Positions 24,283-34,834 are shown, numbered from the stretch's first letter. The stretch: DNA of 64,000 nucleotides from Branchiostoma floridae (GCF_000003815.2 NC_049984.1:1981186-2045185), one strand, 5' to 3'. Translations and numbers: made by a program. Notes: a model not told the origin generated them from the sequence alone.

Positions 24283-24465
24283 CGTTCACACACACACACA
24301 CACACACATACACACATACACACATACACACATACACACATACACACAGAGAGAGTCACAGACAGACAGACACAGATAAACGCACACACACACCGTACCG
24401 TTGTCCTTTCCAAACTGTCTCTTCAGTATATTATTAATTCCACAACTAAAGTTATATCTTACCAT
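19957..24465 (-). CDS. Calmodulin-like protein, six coding exons, four EF-hands
   Basis: This is a calcium-sensor protein of the calmodulin family. Coding exons in transcription order: 24463-24465 (just the ATG, followed at once by GTAAGA), 24010-24040, 22564-22707, 21673-21767, 20597-20744 and 19957-19988. Phases join exactly to 150 residues. Residue numbering matches calmodulin without gaps: EF loops at 21-32 ([12 protein letters not shown]), 57-68 ([12 protein letters not shown]), 94-105 ([12 protein letters not shown]) and 130-141, with the last loop split by the final intron before its Glu. The C terminus is [10 protein letters not shown], against the usual EFVQMMTAK. Loop 3 ends in Asp instead of Glu, which may weaken that site. 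The start exon holding only ATG is a calmodulin-gene hallmark. Many substitutions show a calmodulin-like paralogue, not calmodulin itself. The intron between exons 4 and 5 is crowded by a minisatellite with broken exon copies, and the intron before exon 3 contains an assembly gap. Confidence 0.93.
20105..20345 (+). repeat. tRNA-derived SINE (GGGAAAGGCACTTTACACGA family)
   Basis: The body GGGAAAGGCACTTTACACGA ... CACCCAGGTGTAAAAATGGG is shared with copies at 31605-32240 and 53975-54225. This copy sits in the last intron of the calmodulin-like gene. Confidence 0.75.
20437..20500 (-). pseudogene. Decayed copy of the end of calmodulin-like exon 5
   Basis: On the minus strand GGGACGGAGATGGTAAGATC resembles the EF-loop 4 coding segment GACGGGGACGGCAAGATC of the true exon, but surrounding codons are scrambled. 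It is a weak match and could be chance. Confidence 0.4.
20811..20854 (-). pseudogene. Fragment of calmodulin-like exon 5 with a stop
   Basis: It begins like exon 5 after an intact acceptor (TTACAG) and encodes TFDKDGDG, then an in-frame TAA. Homology ends after about 44 bp. Confidence 0.75.
21037..21112 (-). pseudogene. Truncated copy of calmodulin-like exon 5
   Basis: It encodes [15 protein letters not shown] then [10 protein letters not shown] with an intact acceptor, and breaks off directly into minisatellite. It has lost the fourth EF-hand half. Its EF loop 3 ends in Glu (PAE), unlike the complete exon (PAD). Confidence 0.85.
21337..21415 (-). pseudogene. Truncated copy of calmodulin-like exon 4 (first)
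   Basis: It encodes [20 protein letters not shown] and retains the GTACGT donor, but the 5' part with the acceptor and EF loop 2 start is replaced by minisatellite. Confidence 0.85.
21505..21582 (-). pseudogene. Truncated copy of calmodulin-like exon 4 (second)
   Basis: It encodes [20 protein letters not shown] with a donor-like GTAGGT. Its 5' side again runs into the minisatellite instead of an acceptor. Confidence 0.85.
22058..22142. mobile_element. Foldback MITE (CTAGGGTACCATAGTAACCG)
   Basis: CTAGGGTACCATAGTAACCG and CGGTTACTACGGGGATGGTA...CTAG form a near-palindrome of 85 bp inside an intron of the calmodulin-like gene. Confidence 0.7.
22240..22560 (+). mobile_element. Non-LTR retrotransposon (LINE) 3' fragment
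   Basis: Plus-strand codons, broken by frameshifts and stops, resemble the C-terminal tail of LINE reverse-transcriptase proteins (WYDHV-like, [12 protein letters not shown], then [11 protein letters not shown]). The end is GATGAAATGAAATGAGATT-like simple sequence. It abuts exon 3 of the calmodulin-like gene on the opposite strand. Confidence 0.65.
22761..23038. mobile_element. MITE with TTACCAAGTTTAAGG inverted ends
   Basis: TTACCAAGTTTAAGGCCACC at the left and GGGGCCTTAAACTTGGTAA at the right are near-perfect inverted ends around 230 bp of non-coding DNA, within a calmodulin-like intron. Confidence 0.75.
23273..23913. other. Assembly gap (641 N) flanked by a direct repeat
   Basis: All bases are N. 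The ~100 bp on the left (23170-23272) and right (23914-24014) are near-identical and both include the donor side of calmodulin-like exon 2. Confidence 0.98.
24163..24395. repeat. Compound microsatellite (AC)n (TA)n (CACATA)n
   Basis: Runs of CA, TA and CACATA lie in the first intron of the calmodulin-like gene. They generate false Cys/Val-rich frames. Confidence 0.95.
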
Positions 24466-25625
24466 TGTTGTGTAGAGTCCAATACCGTGCACCAGCTAGT
24501 GACAATAGCTCTCGGTTCCTGCTGAAAACAATACCATAGAGTCAGTCTCATGCGTACATGTATATACAACACTCTACTTGAAATAGCTTTGTAGTGAAAT
24601 ATTTGTGTACAGACGTAATGAGCTGTTTTTCGTGGAAATGTGCAGATTATTCAATATTTCTCTGCATTTTTTAAGACAGACGCCTGTGCCACACTTTGCC
24701 ATTGTTTTAATAATACATACTGGCTCAACCGCTATTCCTGCAGCTACAGAAAACACCACTGGCACGGATAGGCAAATACATTTTGAGAAGTCTTTATAAA
24801 GTTGGACACATTGAATCAATTTTGTGTTGAAAAAAAAAACACACACACACACGAAGTTTTCATCTTAAAACGATCATTTGCCAGATGAAGAACCGACCAT
24901 GGAAAAGGACTTTTGACAGCCTTTTCTCAATAGGACAGGTAACCCTACCTGAGTACGAATAGGTAAGTATGTCAAACAATGCTTAGACCTTAGAACCAAA
25001 TGATGCGTTAAACTCAATGTTGATGTAGTCATATACCTGTTTCTTACTTCATTTGTATCCACTTGTTTGTATATATGTATAACGTTAGATATAGAAGGCC
25101 TTTCGAAAATCGCTGTACTTTCGTTGTGTCAATAAAGATTCTTACAATTTCACATACGACTTGTGTACATAGTGTGCCGTCATATCTTCAGTCATAGCAG
25201 ACAACAGGTCCAGCAGCCTTTCAAACAGCTGTTCAGTTAAATACGCTGTTTGACAGTGCTAGGCAGTTCTTATTGCCTTGTCGTACGCCATGTTATTTGT
25301 CTGGTAAGCTAAAACTCATTACTTCAACCGGATGTATGGGACTATTTTGTGCCCCATTACTCATTCTATTGAGCAGAAATCAGTATATCCAAATATTCAA
25401 ACATAACATGTAACGTTATAGATACAGCACAGTGTAATATATTTTTGTGTTGTAAATTTTATCCGTTTTTTTTCCTCAAGTCAAGTGGTGATTTTAACCT
25501 ACTAACTGTGATTACGAACCCAACTACATGTAGTTAAAAAGTTTAAAGTCAGCTTCCAGACTAGACTGGACACATGCTACATTGTCCGTCACTTTCATGT
25601 TGGCCGTGGCATGGGTATAAACTGA

Positions 25626-25792
25626 TTCATCTCCAGGCAGATTTACCATTGGCATAAGATAGTATCAAAACTGGCTAAGGAGTACAGCTGGTCAAAGGGA
25701 GTCATCAGCCACTCCGGTAGCTAAACACGCTCCTAGGCCAGCTGCACTCCTCTGGCAGGTTTTAGGCTACCGTAGGATCTGCTTAGAGATTA
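25626..25792. mobile_element. MITE, TAATCTCCAAGCAGATCC family
   Basis: TCATCTCCAGGCAGAT at the left and CGTAGGATCTGCTTAGAGAT at the right, with the family interior (ATAAGATAGTATCAAAACTGG). Confidence 0.7.
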
Positions 25793-26117
25793 TTAACTGA
25801 TATCAATAATAAGTTGAACACGTCATTATGTTGTATACGCATTTCTGTACATTGTTTCCGTGACGCAATGAACAGGCATCACAGCACCTGTGTGGACCTT
25901 AATACACGGAGCTTTAGAGGGGATCACTGCGTCTTGTACAGATGATGAGGAAGGGATATTCATCTAAAGGGAACGAGAAAACTAGTTCTAAGGTAGTATT
26001 ACGGGTTTGTCCATGCGTGATGTCGGGGATTTTGTTACCATTGTCACAAATAATAAGTCACAGCAGTCAAAAGAACGACTAGATTACTGTGCTGTTTTAC
26101 TGTTCATACCCGATGCA

Positions 26118-26735
26118 TGGTACTCTCTAAGCATAGGTTGTTTTGAACGCCTTTCAGTCGTTTTTATCAAGCTTTTTATCTTGTCGGGTGTTCTTTTTGT
26201 CCACCTGTCGGGTTGTCTGGGGGACAAAAACTAAAGTCTGGCCAGATAGAAAGCCCCGATAAAATTGCATAAAATACGTCCGAAACAAAGTCACACACAG
26301 GGAAGACACAAATCGACCTTGACCTTCGTCTTTCCAACCACTACCCACATACCAAGTATCATCACAATTCATGCAAAGGTTCTACATTTATGCTGAACAC
26401 AAATGTTCGTAAGCAGAGACAGACACATTGGCACAAACACACAGAAACACCAAAAACAATACCTGAGTTTTCATGGAAGTAATTCCCTCGCTAAGACCAT
26501 ACTACAAGGCACAGTAGCAGGATGGGAGGAAACGAGGTAGGCCAAGGAAGACGTGGCTGGACAACATTAAGACATGAACTGGCCTAAGCACGGAACAACT
26601 GATCAGAGGGGCAGAGGACAGAAAGAGATGGGCAGAGATGCTGATGGAGGTCGTGGAGCCCCTTCGACTACTGTGGTTATGGGCCGTGAGTCAGTGAGCG
26701 AACAAGCCAGGCCCTAACCTCTGCTTGGAGAGTAT
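26118..26735. mobile_element. Interrupted MITE (TACTCTCCAAGCAGAGGTT family) with nested insertions
   Basis: The left end (TACTCTCTAAGCATAGGTTG) starts at 26118 and the right end (CTAACCTCTGCTTGGAGAGT) stops near 26735. Between them lie the MITE's interior, a dispersed repeat (about 26270-26470) and a LINE tail (26480-26700), suggesting later insertions into the MITE. Confidence 0.55.
26480..26700 (+). mobile_element. Non-LTR retrotransposon (LINE) 3' fragment
   Basis: GRPRKTWLDNIK followed by a frameshifted ST-EQLIRGAEDRKRWAEML-type segment is the usual C-terminal tail of LINE ORF2 proteins. The frame is interrupted, so this is a dead copy. Confidence 0.7.
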
Positions 26736-27174
26736 TTCAAGACTAACACAACTCAGTCAAGCGTGTCCATTGTTTTCCTGTGTATGCGCGTCACACCTAC
26801 CTTGCCTTCGTTCCCCTACATTTTGTCCTTAGCGACTTAACCATGGAAGCCACTTCAAGCGTGCAAATTACACAATGTAAATGGACTAGAACTTCCTTCA
26901 CTGCGCTCAAGAGCATCGCACCGTGTATTGTTCATGTCGTACAAACAAGTCAAAACATCGCCAAAAGCAAATACGAGTAAAGAGCTCAAATCAGTCAAAG
27001 TTAGCTGACCGTGGAGTACAGTTTGCGACCTCGGGAGCTGTATTACTATGCCAGCTAACTCCTCTGACATTTTATCTGTCTATCGGCCAATTTCTACTCT
27101 TTTTTCAGCGACCTGTGTAGCCTGATAGAGGCTAGGATGTAAAGCCAGCGAACTGTGTATGAGGGGGCTTTAGT

Positions 27175-27343
27175 AGTCTCCACCAGACTGCATGCGCTGG
27201 CTATCATAGGGAGAATAATTTTGCAGGGGAGTTTTGCTACCAGAAGAGTTTACCGTAGCATAGACTGACTCCCCTGACCAATTTCCCGAATTTTGCCGAA
27301 TTCTACGATCACCGCGCCCCCGTAGGAAGGCCTGGTGGAGGCT
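27175..27343. mobile_element. MITE (AGTCTCCACCAGACTG ends)
   Basis: AGTCTCCACCAGACTG and GGCCTGGTGGAGGCT are inverted ends around GAGTTTTGCTACCAG / GCATAGACTGACTCCCCTG. Confidence 0.6.
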
Positions 27344-27560
27344 TGAGCTTTAGCATCAAACCCCTGCGCGTAAAAGAACCCAACACACCTGTTGAGAGGA
27401 ATAGGGTTGACCCCAGGGTGACCCGACGTTCTTAGCTAAAACACGCGAGTTGTAGCGAAGCCACATTGCACCACCACCTAGTTGAAAAAGCATCATGCTT
27501 TACCCCTGTTGAAACGTTCAAACTTTGGGTGGTAAAATACGTTTTGGGCAAATTAACCAT

Positions 27561-27795
27561 AGCCTCTACCAGGCTCCACATGTCGCTGGAAAATCGAAAT
27601 TGGACAACTAGACAGATATCATGCCAGAGGAGTTTAGCCAACCAAGGAGGTTGAACCTCCTTGAGCCGAGCGTGAAAAACTATAAATGGCGACACGGGCC
27701 GCCGCTTTTGGTCGACTCACTCCTCTGGTGTGTTTCTGTCTATTTGGCCCATTTTCTACTATTTCCCAGCGACATAGTGGAGCCTGACAGAGGTT
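27561..27795. mobile_element. MITE (AGCCTCTACCAGGCTCCAC ends)
   Basis: AGCCTCTACCAGGCTCCAC and GTGGAGCCTGACAGAGGTT are inverted ends. The interior contains a second inverted pair (AAATCGAAATTGGAC and TTTGGCCCATTTTCTACT) seen again in the elements at 34895, 42217 and 46041. Confidence 0.7.
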
Positions 27796-29569
27796 TGGGT
27801 AAAAGTGTCAGAGACGTCTTTTAACACCCAAAATTTAAAAGTTTTGAGTCCTAATTTTCCCGGTCTAAAACCTGACTTACCTTGCCAAACCCGAATGACG
27901 TCTGAAGTAACGTCTTATGAGGGCAAGACGTTACTATGGGGGAGGGGAGGGGGCGAAGGACGACACTCAAACAAAGAAAGGAATTATGTGCTCAAACCCG
28001 TCCAATCCCTCCAAATGAAGCTATCAGATCGTAACCTAATTTGTACAGATACACTTCATTCGTTGGACCATTCCGGACAAAGGTTAGGCTTTAAAAAGAC
28101 TGAACAATACGAATCGTTGGAGCGTGCAGTTTTTACAGGTGTTTTCTTTTCATCTAAGTTCTTTCTTATTCTGCTGCCACAAAACAAAAAGTGTGGATCT
28201 GTGTGCTAGGATAATTTAGGCTTACATTTTTTAATGATTACTGAAAAAGATGAGGCTAGTTAATATCATCTGTCACGAACGGAGCCGAAGCTGACGTACT
28301 CAATTTTGTAAGAGGTTTTGAATCACGTTTTGTCATGATGCATTTCCAGCAAGTTACATTCATCGTCCGATCATCTCACTATCTCAGACTTAGAGCATTC
28401 GTATATTATTAGACAGTTTTGCAAAATCCAGTTGCCTTGTAACCAAAAAGGCTGTCTTAGTTCCTTGTCGGGGGTTGGTTCTTCTTTCACAACCTGCTTG
28501 AAATTCCTTTTACATCAAAATCTTATGACGGCTTATCATTTAAGACTTTGTAACTGCGCTGTAATAACAACATGCTGGTTTATTGCAGGAATGGAAGTAT
28601 TACAACGTACTGATTTAGATTGTAGTTGTTCGACCTAACTGACACTTGTTTTGGTGATTATATAACATGTATCAACATATCACACACGAAACGTATAAAA
28701 AGCCTAATATTGACTGACCATGAAAAGCAGCCAACCGTACGCGTGGTTCGACTTTTTCTCAGCAAACAGTTCGCACTCCCCACTGCGTCTTACGAATCCA
28801 CTCTAGTAAACGGAGAGTGTTTTCGTCTTGGTAAAAACATATCCCCTATACGCTTGTGAACAGTAAACACCTCTCACCACTATAGTAAAAAGACGATCTG
28901 TTTTTCTGGCAGGGAACACGATATAGGTCTTAATTTTACATGATTGACGACTACAATAAACCGTCAAGTTTGTTAAAAACAAAAATAAACATTCGGTGGA
29001 TCGCTAAGGGGGAAAGGGGGCAGCTTTGGGTAGTGCGAACGGTTCAGAACATTCAGAGCCAAGAAAGGTTGAAACGCCCCCCTTTTCTTCTCAAAACGTT
29101 GCTACGTTGTACCTTGTACATGCAGAAATCGTGTTACACGTACCACACACGTAAAAGTGCTACCGAACCCCCACTAAACGTTAGTTTACAACGCTGTTCT
29201 ACGGCTTACCTTGGTAGAACCTCTGGGTGTACGTCCGTGGGTGTGTTTTTCGTGCCGCTTGCAGGCCCAAAACTTCCACGCTTGCCTAGCAAGACATGCC
29301 TGTACTCAGCGAGGCTGAATTGTCAGGAAATGGTGCGGGACTGAGCAAATAGGCGCCTGTCGGAAGGCAGTGTAAACCATGTCGAGTTCTCCCGCTGTAA
29401 CCTAAGCCGTGTTCTACGGCTACCGTGACGGAGGTACAATAGGGCACCGACCGCCTCAAAATAACTCGTATACAGTAGAGTCTTCAAGCAACTGTGAACT
29501 GATGTTGTGTTTTTCGACGTCGATACAAACGGCTTGGAGCGAGGCTATTGGAGCTAGGCTATGTTCACT

Positions 29570-29763
29570 TACTCTCCGAACAGAGGTTAGGTCCCGACTT
29601 GTTTTGAACATCTTTATATGCATTTTATCGGACATTCTATTTTGTCGGGTTTTTTTGTTTGGCTGCCGGACCTAATGAAAACCTTACAAAATAGAAAGCC
29701 ATGAAAAAGAACGCCCAAAAAGTCGTCACAAAAAAACGGAGCCTAACTTCTGCTTGGTGAGTA
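29570..29763. mobile_element. MITE, TACTCTCCAAGCAGAGGTT family, with 9-bp target duplication
   Basis: Inverted ends TACTCTCCGAACAGAGGTTA and TAACTTCTGCTTGGTGAGTA are flanked on both sides by ATGTTCACT. A 9-bp duplication is typical of Mutator-like transposases, which is an inference about class. Confidence 0.8.
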
Positions 29764-31604
29764 ATGTTCACTGAATGCAATGTTCACTAGTAAACATGCG
29801 CCAAGAGGGACATACTACATTTTTTAAAATAATGGTTACTAGTTATGTTATTTCTGAGTACTAAGGGGAAAGATGTGGGTCAAATCTGAAATCTGATGCT
29901 AAACTTTTGACTAGAAATGGCCACGACACTTTTCGTGTTTTCCGCAAACCTTTCAAAAGTCTTCTGGAGTCATGATCATAACTTTCGAACGCCCCATATA
30001 CAGCATAAAACTACGATTTATATTTCAAAACAGCAGTCTAAAAAACCACTGTGATGGTCTACAGACACGTGTCGTGGTATAATTGACATGTCTTAAGATA
30101 GCCAGTGTTGTTTTTTCTAGAGTACTAGTGAGTCGTGCCTTTACATATGTATGGAATCGAAGAGGATAAGGTTAAGGTTAGGTCATGTCATGCAGATGTG
30201 ATCGTTACCATGGCGCAGTTGCAACGGCTAAAAATCGTTCAAAAATGTATCTTCAAGTTTTTTTTATTCACAGCATCTTATGAAACTTCATTCATTTCTT
30301 TTTCAGACCGATAGCTATCAACAAGGTGAAAGGAAGATGGCGAATGCGACAAATCATAGAATTTCTCTCAGGAACTTTTGAAATACAAATTCAAACGAAC
30401 AAATGAATATACAAACAGTCGCACCTTTGTTTTGTACATGTCATAACATGTATATGTCATAACAATAATTGTGTACAAGAACTGTTTATTCTATTCTTAA
30501 TTGTTCTCATGTTAATTTCTACATTCAACACTACTTCTATTATTTTGCCAACAATAAACATTTGATCTGTACAGGAACCAGTAATGCATTAGTCGTGTTT
30601 AACTTTGTAGCTAAACGCACTAACGTTACTCATGTAACTGATCTCAATTAATTACGAACCAAATCTCACTGAAAGGAAACTGATTCTACCCGAGGTTAGG
30701 AAAGGTTAAAGAATAAACAGGGTTTGAAAAAACCTCGTTGTTCACTCAAGGTAACGTCTACCATTAATCTGAAATACTTCCCCGAACTTGCTGACTGACA
30801 AGAACGTTGCTATGGCTACCAGCTTTAAATAGAACCTTAGTGTTGATCAAGTCTCATACCACACATAACGTCAGGTACTCACCTCTAATGGTAGTTTCCA
30901 AGCAGACGTGTCAAATGGATGAAAAAAAGAAGAATTTGGCCAAACAAGGACAAATAAGTTAGATTTCAGTCTATCCACAGTTCACTCCGAGGCCAATTAA
31001 CTCCTACTAGACGTTTACTCCTAACTTGGCCGTACTATTACTATTCGGCCAGGGAAGGAGTCTGGTAGAGACTACTGTAAAGATGACGGTGGGGTTAAGG
31101 ATGACAGTTGTCTAAGACTACGGGGCCATTTTCAAACTTTTTACAAGGACTGTTCCATTCATTCCAAGAGGGGGTGAATCAAAGAAAACTAGAGGGACAA
31201 GATAGGAAGAATGTAGGAAACTTAAAGAGATAAACCAATCCTATGCACGATATATTAAAGACAAAGCCGGAGGTGTACAGGAGAAGAAAAGATTATGTAT
31301 AATACAAAGTGGTATCGTCCAGAATATGATTTGTTTCCACCCCTTCATGAGAGTTTCAGATAGTATAGTCTCCACGTAAACCTATGATTGACAGGAGACT
31401 GATTGGTTGTTTGTTGTTTTGTAATGTCCCCTGTCCGGACCACTCCTTGCGTGGCCTGGGTAAATTGTTCGGCCTGTAGTCAACAAAAGGCTTTGATGAA
31501 ATTCGACCGGACAGGTTCGGATCGTCTGAACCTCTCATCCGTGGGCGTGTCAATAGAAAGATGTCGGTCACTAGGGTGTACTGTTTCATGTAGGATGTCG
31601 TACT

Positions 31605-32240
31605 ATGTCTTAGTGGCGTCAGATGGCCGAGTGGGTAGACTAGTGGCACGAGATTATCCCCTGGTATTCCTGGCGGTGTTCTTGGGAAAGGCAGTTGGCA
31701 CGACTTTCCTCACTCCATCCAGGTGTAGCAACTGACTTCGGCAGTGGAAGGAGAGTAGTCGTATTATGTCTTAGTGGCGTCAGGCGGCTCAATGGTCAGG
31801 CTAGTGGACACGAGGTCGGGAGGTCACAGGTTTGGTACCTGGCATTCTTGGCTGTGTTCTTGGGAAAGGCGCTTTACACGACTTGCCTCACTGCATCCAG
31901 GTGTAAAAATGGGTACCTGACTTCGGCTGTGGAGGGGAGGGGTAGGCAGTGGTAGGAGAGTAGTCAAACTATGTCTTAGTGGCGTCAGATGGCGGAATGA
32001 CCAGGCTAGTGGACACGAGATGGTGGGAGAGGTCACGGGTTCCATTCCTGGCATTCCTGGTTGTGTCCTTGGGAAAGGCAGTTTACGCGGCTTTCCTCAC
32101 TCCACCCAGGTGTAGCCGCGTGAATGGATACCTGACCTCGATTGGAGGAGAGGGTTGGGCTCCGCCTTCCAGTACCTAACCCTAGGCACAGTGGATAAGA
32201 ACCCACTGACCCTAAGGCTTAAACAATGCGCCGGGGCTAC
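31605..32240 (+). repeat. Three tandem tRNA-derived SINE copies
   Basis: Three units begin near 31605, 31770 and 31970, each with a tRNA-like head (GGCGTCAGATGGCCGAGTGG in the first), a B-box-like GGTCACGGGTTCCATTCC in the third, and the body TTGGGAAAGGCxxTTxxCxCG. The third unit is longest and continues to GACCCTAAGGC. All degenerate and not expected to encode a tRNA. Confidence 0.8.
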
Positions 32241-32384
32241 TTTATTGTTAACTACTTTAAATATAATGTCCTTGGTAGAAACAGCGGAACAGACAGAAAA
32301 GCATACAAAAAACAACAAGAAAGTCACTTATCTACACCATTTCCTCTCTGCCCCGAGAGTTTTCTACCACCCTGATGGACACGA

Positions 32385-32540
32385 GATACTAGTATCAAAA
32401 CCGGAACGTCCCCTGCATTACCGTAGAAAGCGGCTAGGAGGCCGATTGTGAAACTTGACCTTCTTTTTCAAGACCCCTTCCCACCTACCAAATATCATAA
32501 AGATTCATCCACAGCCTTTCGAATTGGTCTGTCCAAAAAC
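32385..32540. repeat. Dispersed repeat (CCGCTAGG family)
   Basis: A motif of the type TGCAGTACCGTAACAAGCCGC followed by GCTAGG..CCNAAATCT and CCCACATACCAAATATCA occurs here and near 3770-4010, 26270-26420, 33600-33720, 60610-60800, 61670-61960 and 63010-63220. It may be the 3' end of a retroelement; no coding part is seen. Confidence 0.6.
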
Positions 32541-32553
32541 AGGCACAAGAACA

Positions 32554-32640
32554 GTAGCCTGGTATCCAGCCGTAATATAGTTCCCGAGTCTCTTCTCTCC
32601 TCTTCACAATTAATTATATTACGGCTGGATACCAGGCTAC
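32554..32640. mobile_element. Perfect-hairpin MITE with 7-bp target duplication
   Basis: An 87-bp element begins GTAGCCTGGTATCCAGCCGT and ends with its exact reverse complement; the inverted arms match over 26 bp. AAGAACA lies directly on both sides. Confidence 0.85.
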
Positions 32641-32870
32641 AAGAACAGCACCGTAACATAGACTTTTTTGACGAAGGGAACATAAAGTTATGCTGGAAAC
32701 ACAAACACCGAAATAGACACATAGACACACACACACACGTGCACGTACATTTATCATGGGGATGAACTTCTCTAAAGCTTTTAATCAAGACACTTTTTTG
32801 ACGTACAAAACATAACATTGACATGACTCATAACTGAAGAAAGTCACATGACAGGCAATGCCTTCAGTAG

Positions 32871-32927
32871 TGACGTAATGTACTTCCCATGTGACCTTGC
32901 GCTTGCTGACAATCCAGTTTCACTTCC
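32871..32927. promoter_or_regulatory. Lys-B promoter module: TGACGTAAT plus Ets/IRF composite motif
   Basis: TGACGTAAT at 32871-32879 (ATF/CREB type) is followed 47 bp on by TTTCACTTCC at 32918-32927, which on the minus strand reads GGAAGTGAAA, the Ets-IRF composite consensus. The same arrangement precedes Lys-C, Lys-D and Lys-E. A probable non-coding exon ends just after it (donor near 32958-32970). Confidence 0.6.
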
Positions 32928-33390
32928 TCATTCCGGCGTGTGTACAGAGCAGAGAGGGTCGGTAGGTAAGGTCTTCTACTTTATGTACACAGTGTGTTCA
33001 AAATTTGTTCGAGCACTTTGACATGTTTAACTTGCAAAAAGTACTATCAGCTTTAAGTCTAGATTGACACTACACTCAGTGTTGACTTGGTGCAAGGACG
33101 TTATAACGTCTTGCTTGGTGTGAGAAACACGTAGCGTTAACGCTATACTCGCCAACCTTGGAGAGCTCGATGAATAATGCATAAGTATGTTGTCTAACTT
33201 AACAATGGAATCAGTGTGTACTATACATGGACACACTTTGTGGACATTGTTCTTGGGAAAAGCGACTGAACTCTTTTTTAAGTCTTGGTTTGGTGTACAT
33301 GTTTTCTTCGAGTGTCAACGGTGGCTATTTCCTGCTGTAGGGACAGTAGAGGCCATTTCGAAACCACCACTATCTCTCTTTCGAAACCAC

Positions 33391-33490
33391 NNNNNNNNNN
33401 NNNNNNNNNNNNNNNNNNNNNNNNNNNNNNNNNNNNNNNNNNNNNNNNNNNNNNNNNNNNNNNNNNNNNNNNNNNNNNNNNNNNNNNNNN
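33391..33490. other. Assembly gap (100 N)
   Basis: Exactly 100 N, a conventional size for a gap of unknown length. It lies in the presumed first intron of Lys-B. Confidence 0.98.
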
Positions 33491-33830
33491 CTTCCTCTTT
33501 TCCACCTCCCTCTCATCATGGGTCATTCTTCTGGTGGTTGCAAAATTGGCTGGCCCATGTACATGGACAATAATACACTACTTTCAGGAATGGAGTGTCG
33601 GTCTGTAATGCTGCAACACCGCAAGATATTGCTAGGGGGCCCAAAATCACCATGTTTCTTCGGGACCCCAATAATTACAGACAAATAAATTCATGGATAT
33701 CAATAAAGTCGACCTTGAGTCATCAGTACGAACCAAAAACAGTACTCCCATTTGAGGCGAATTGTCTTCCCGGGGGGTAATAATCTTTTAATGTTTGCTC
33801 TATAATCTTCCCAGAAAGAAGAGACCAGCC

Positions 33831-34834
33831 ATGTCGAAAGCTCCCGTCATCCTGCTCGCGTCCCTGATTGGTTGCCTGTCCGCGGTGCATGCCGGGTACG
33901 TGCCGGATGCCTGTATGAACTGTATCTGCTATGTGGAGTCGCACGGTTGCCACATGCCGGACCCGCTCTGTCGCATGGACGTCGGCTCGCTGTCCTGCGG
34001 GCCCTTCCAGATGAAACTGGGGTACTGGCAAGACGCACGTCTCAAGGGAGGTCCACTCATGAACGGTATGATATCATATATCATATCATATCATATTACA
34101 TTTTGTAAAACCAACTTTATTCAAAAGTACCAGTGTACAATGTTGATTGAAAAAAAAAGATAGAGATATCATATCATATCATATCATATTATATCATATG
34201 ATGTTATATCATGTCATGCTCAGTTCGATAGGGATGCCTCGGGTCTGATCACATGACGTCATAAATGGGTCAAAGGTGCTCCAAAGTCCTGGCTTTAAGC
34301 CCAGTTTACAAATCAAAAATTTAGCTCGGGCCCAAGTGGTCAGCGAGCTCCAAATTACGAGGAGGCATGAACCTGATGCCTACGAACAAATGGCAGAGTT
34401 TCTTCGTCGGCATGCATCAGGCTCATACCTCCTCGTAAATTAGAGCTCGCTGACAACTCGGCCGAGCTAAATTCTTGATTTGTAAACGGGGCTTAAGGCG
34501 CCTCTTTGACTCCTCCTAATTCTGCAGTATTTACGTTGTCCGTCTTGAGGAAAAGTCTACTATATATCAGAAGAAAAAAAACGCATCCGTTCAGCACATT
34601 AATGACTTGTACTCTAAATTTTCAGACTGGAAGATTTGCTCCGCTGACTGGACGTGCAGTCGCGATGCCGTGAACGGGTACATGGAGCGGTACGCCGTCC
34701 AGTCACGGCTGGGACACAGCCCCACGTGTGAGGACTTCTCCCGCATCCACAACGGCGGGCCCAACGGCTTCAAGAACCCGAAAACTCTGGTCTACTGGGG
34801 ACGGGTCAAGAAGTGTCTGGGCTTTGTGCATTAA
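33831..34834 (+). CDS. Lys-B: i-type lysozyme, two coding exons, catalytic residues kept
   Basis: A secreted i-type lysozyme expected to cleave bacterial peptidoglycan. Exons 33831-34065 and 34626-34834 join through a split GAC codon to 147 residues. The ATG opens a signal peptide (MSKAPVILLASLIGCLSAVH-A) and sits 16 bp after an acceptor (TTCCCAG), so a non-coding first exon is likely. Landmarks: CMNCICYVESHGC with the expected catalytic Glu36, CRMDVGSLSCG with the expected Asp, WTCSRDAVNGYMERYAV, CEDFSRIHNGGP and LVYWGRVKKCL. Compared with usual i-type lysozymes it lacks some cysteines (the CGxPG Cys and the Cys after GGPxG), as do all five genes here. There is no intron at the CE|DF junction. 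The protein ends LGFVH because a deletion fused this exon to sequence that lies ~0.9 kb further downstream in Lys-D. Intron 1 starts with a TCATA repeat and contains a MITE (34295-34496). Confidence 0.92.
34295..34496. mobile_element. MITE in Lys-B intron 1
   Basis: TTAAGCCCAGTTTACAAATC and GATTTGTAAACGGGGCTTAA are inverted ends, with a second arm pair AATTTAGCTCGG / CCGAGCTAAATT. It is absent from the corresponding introns of Lys-C and Lys-D. Confidence 0.8.

Larger units (their letters stand above)
24466..32870. other. Long intergenic stretch without a recognised gene
   Basis: The first ~100 bp should hold the 5' UTR and promoter of the minus-strand calmodulin-like gene. Beyond that I see repeats: MITEs at 25626-25792, 27175-27343, 27561-27795, 29570-29763 and 32554-32640, a LINE tail at 26480-26700, and tandem SINEs at 31605-32240. 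Open frames such as 28940-29344 and 27805-28209 have no recognisable product or splice context. Confidence 0.5.

Noticed and set aside
28940-29344. 134-residue plus-strand frame as a gene
   Set aside because: No recognisable domain and no supporting splice sites; length is within chance expectation for this stretch.
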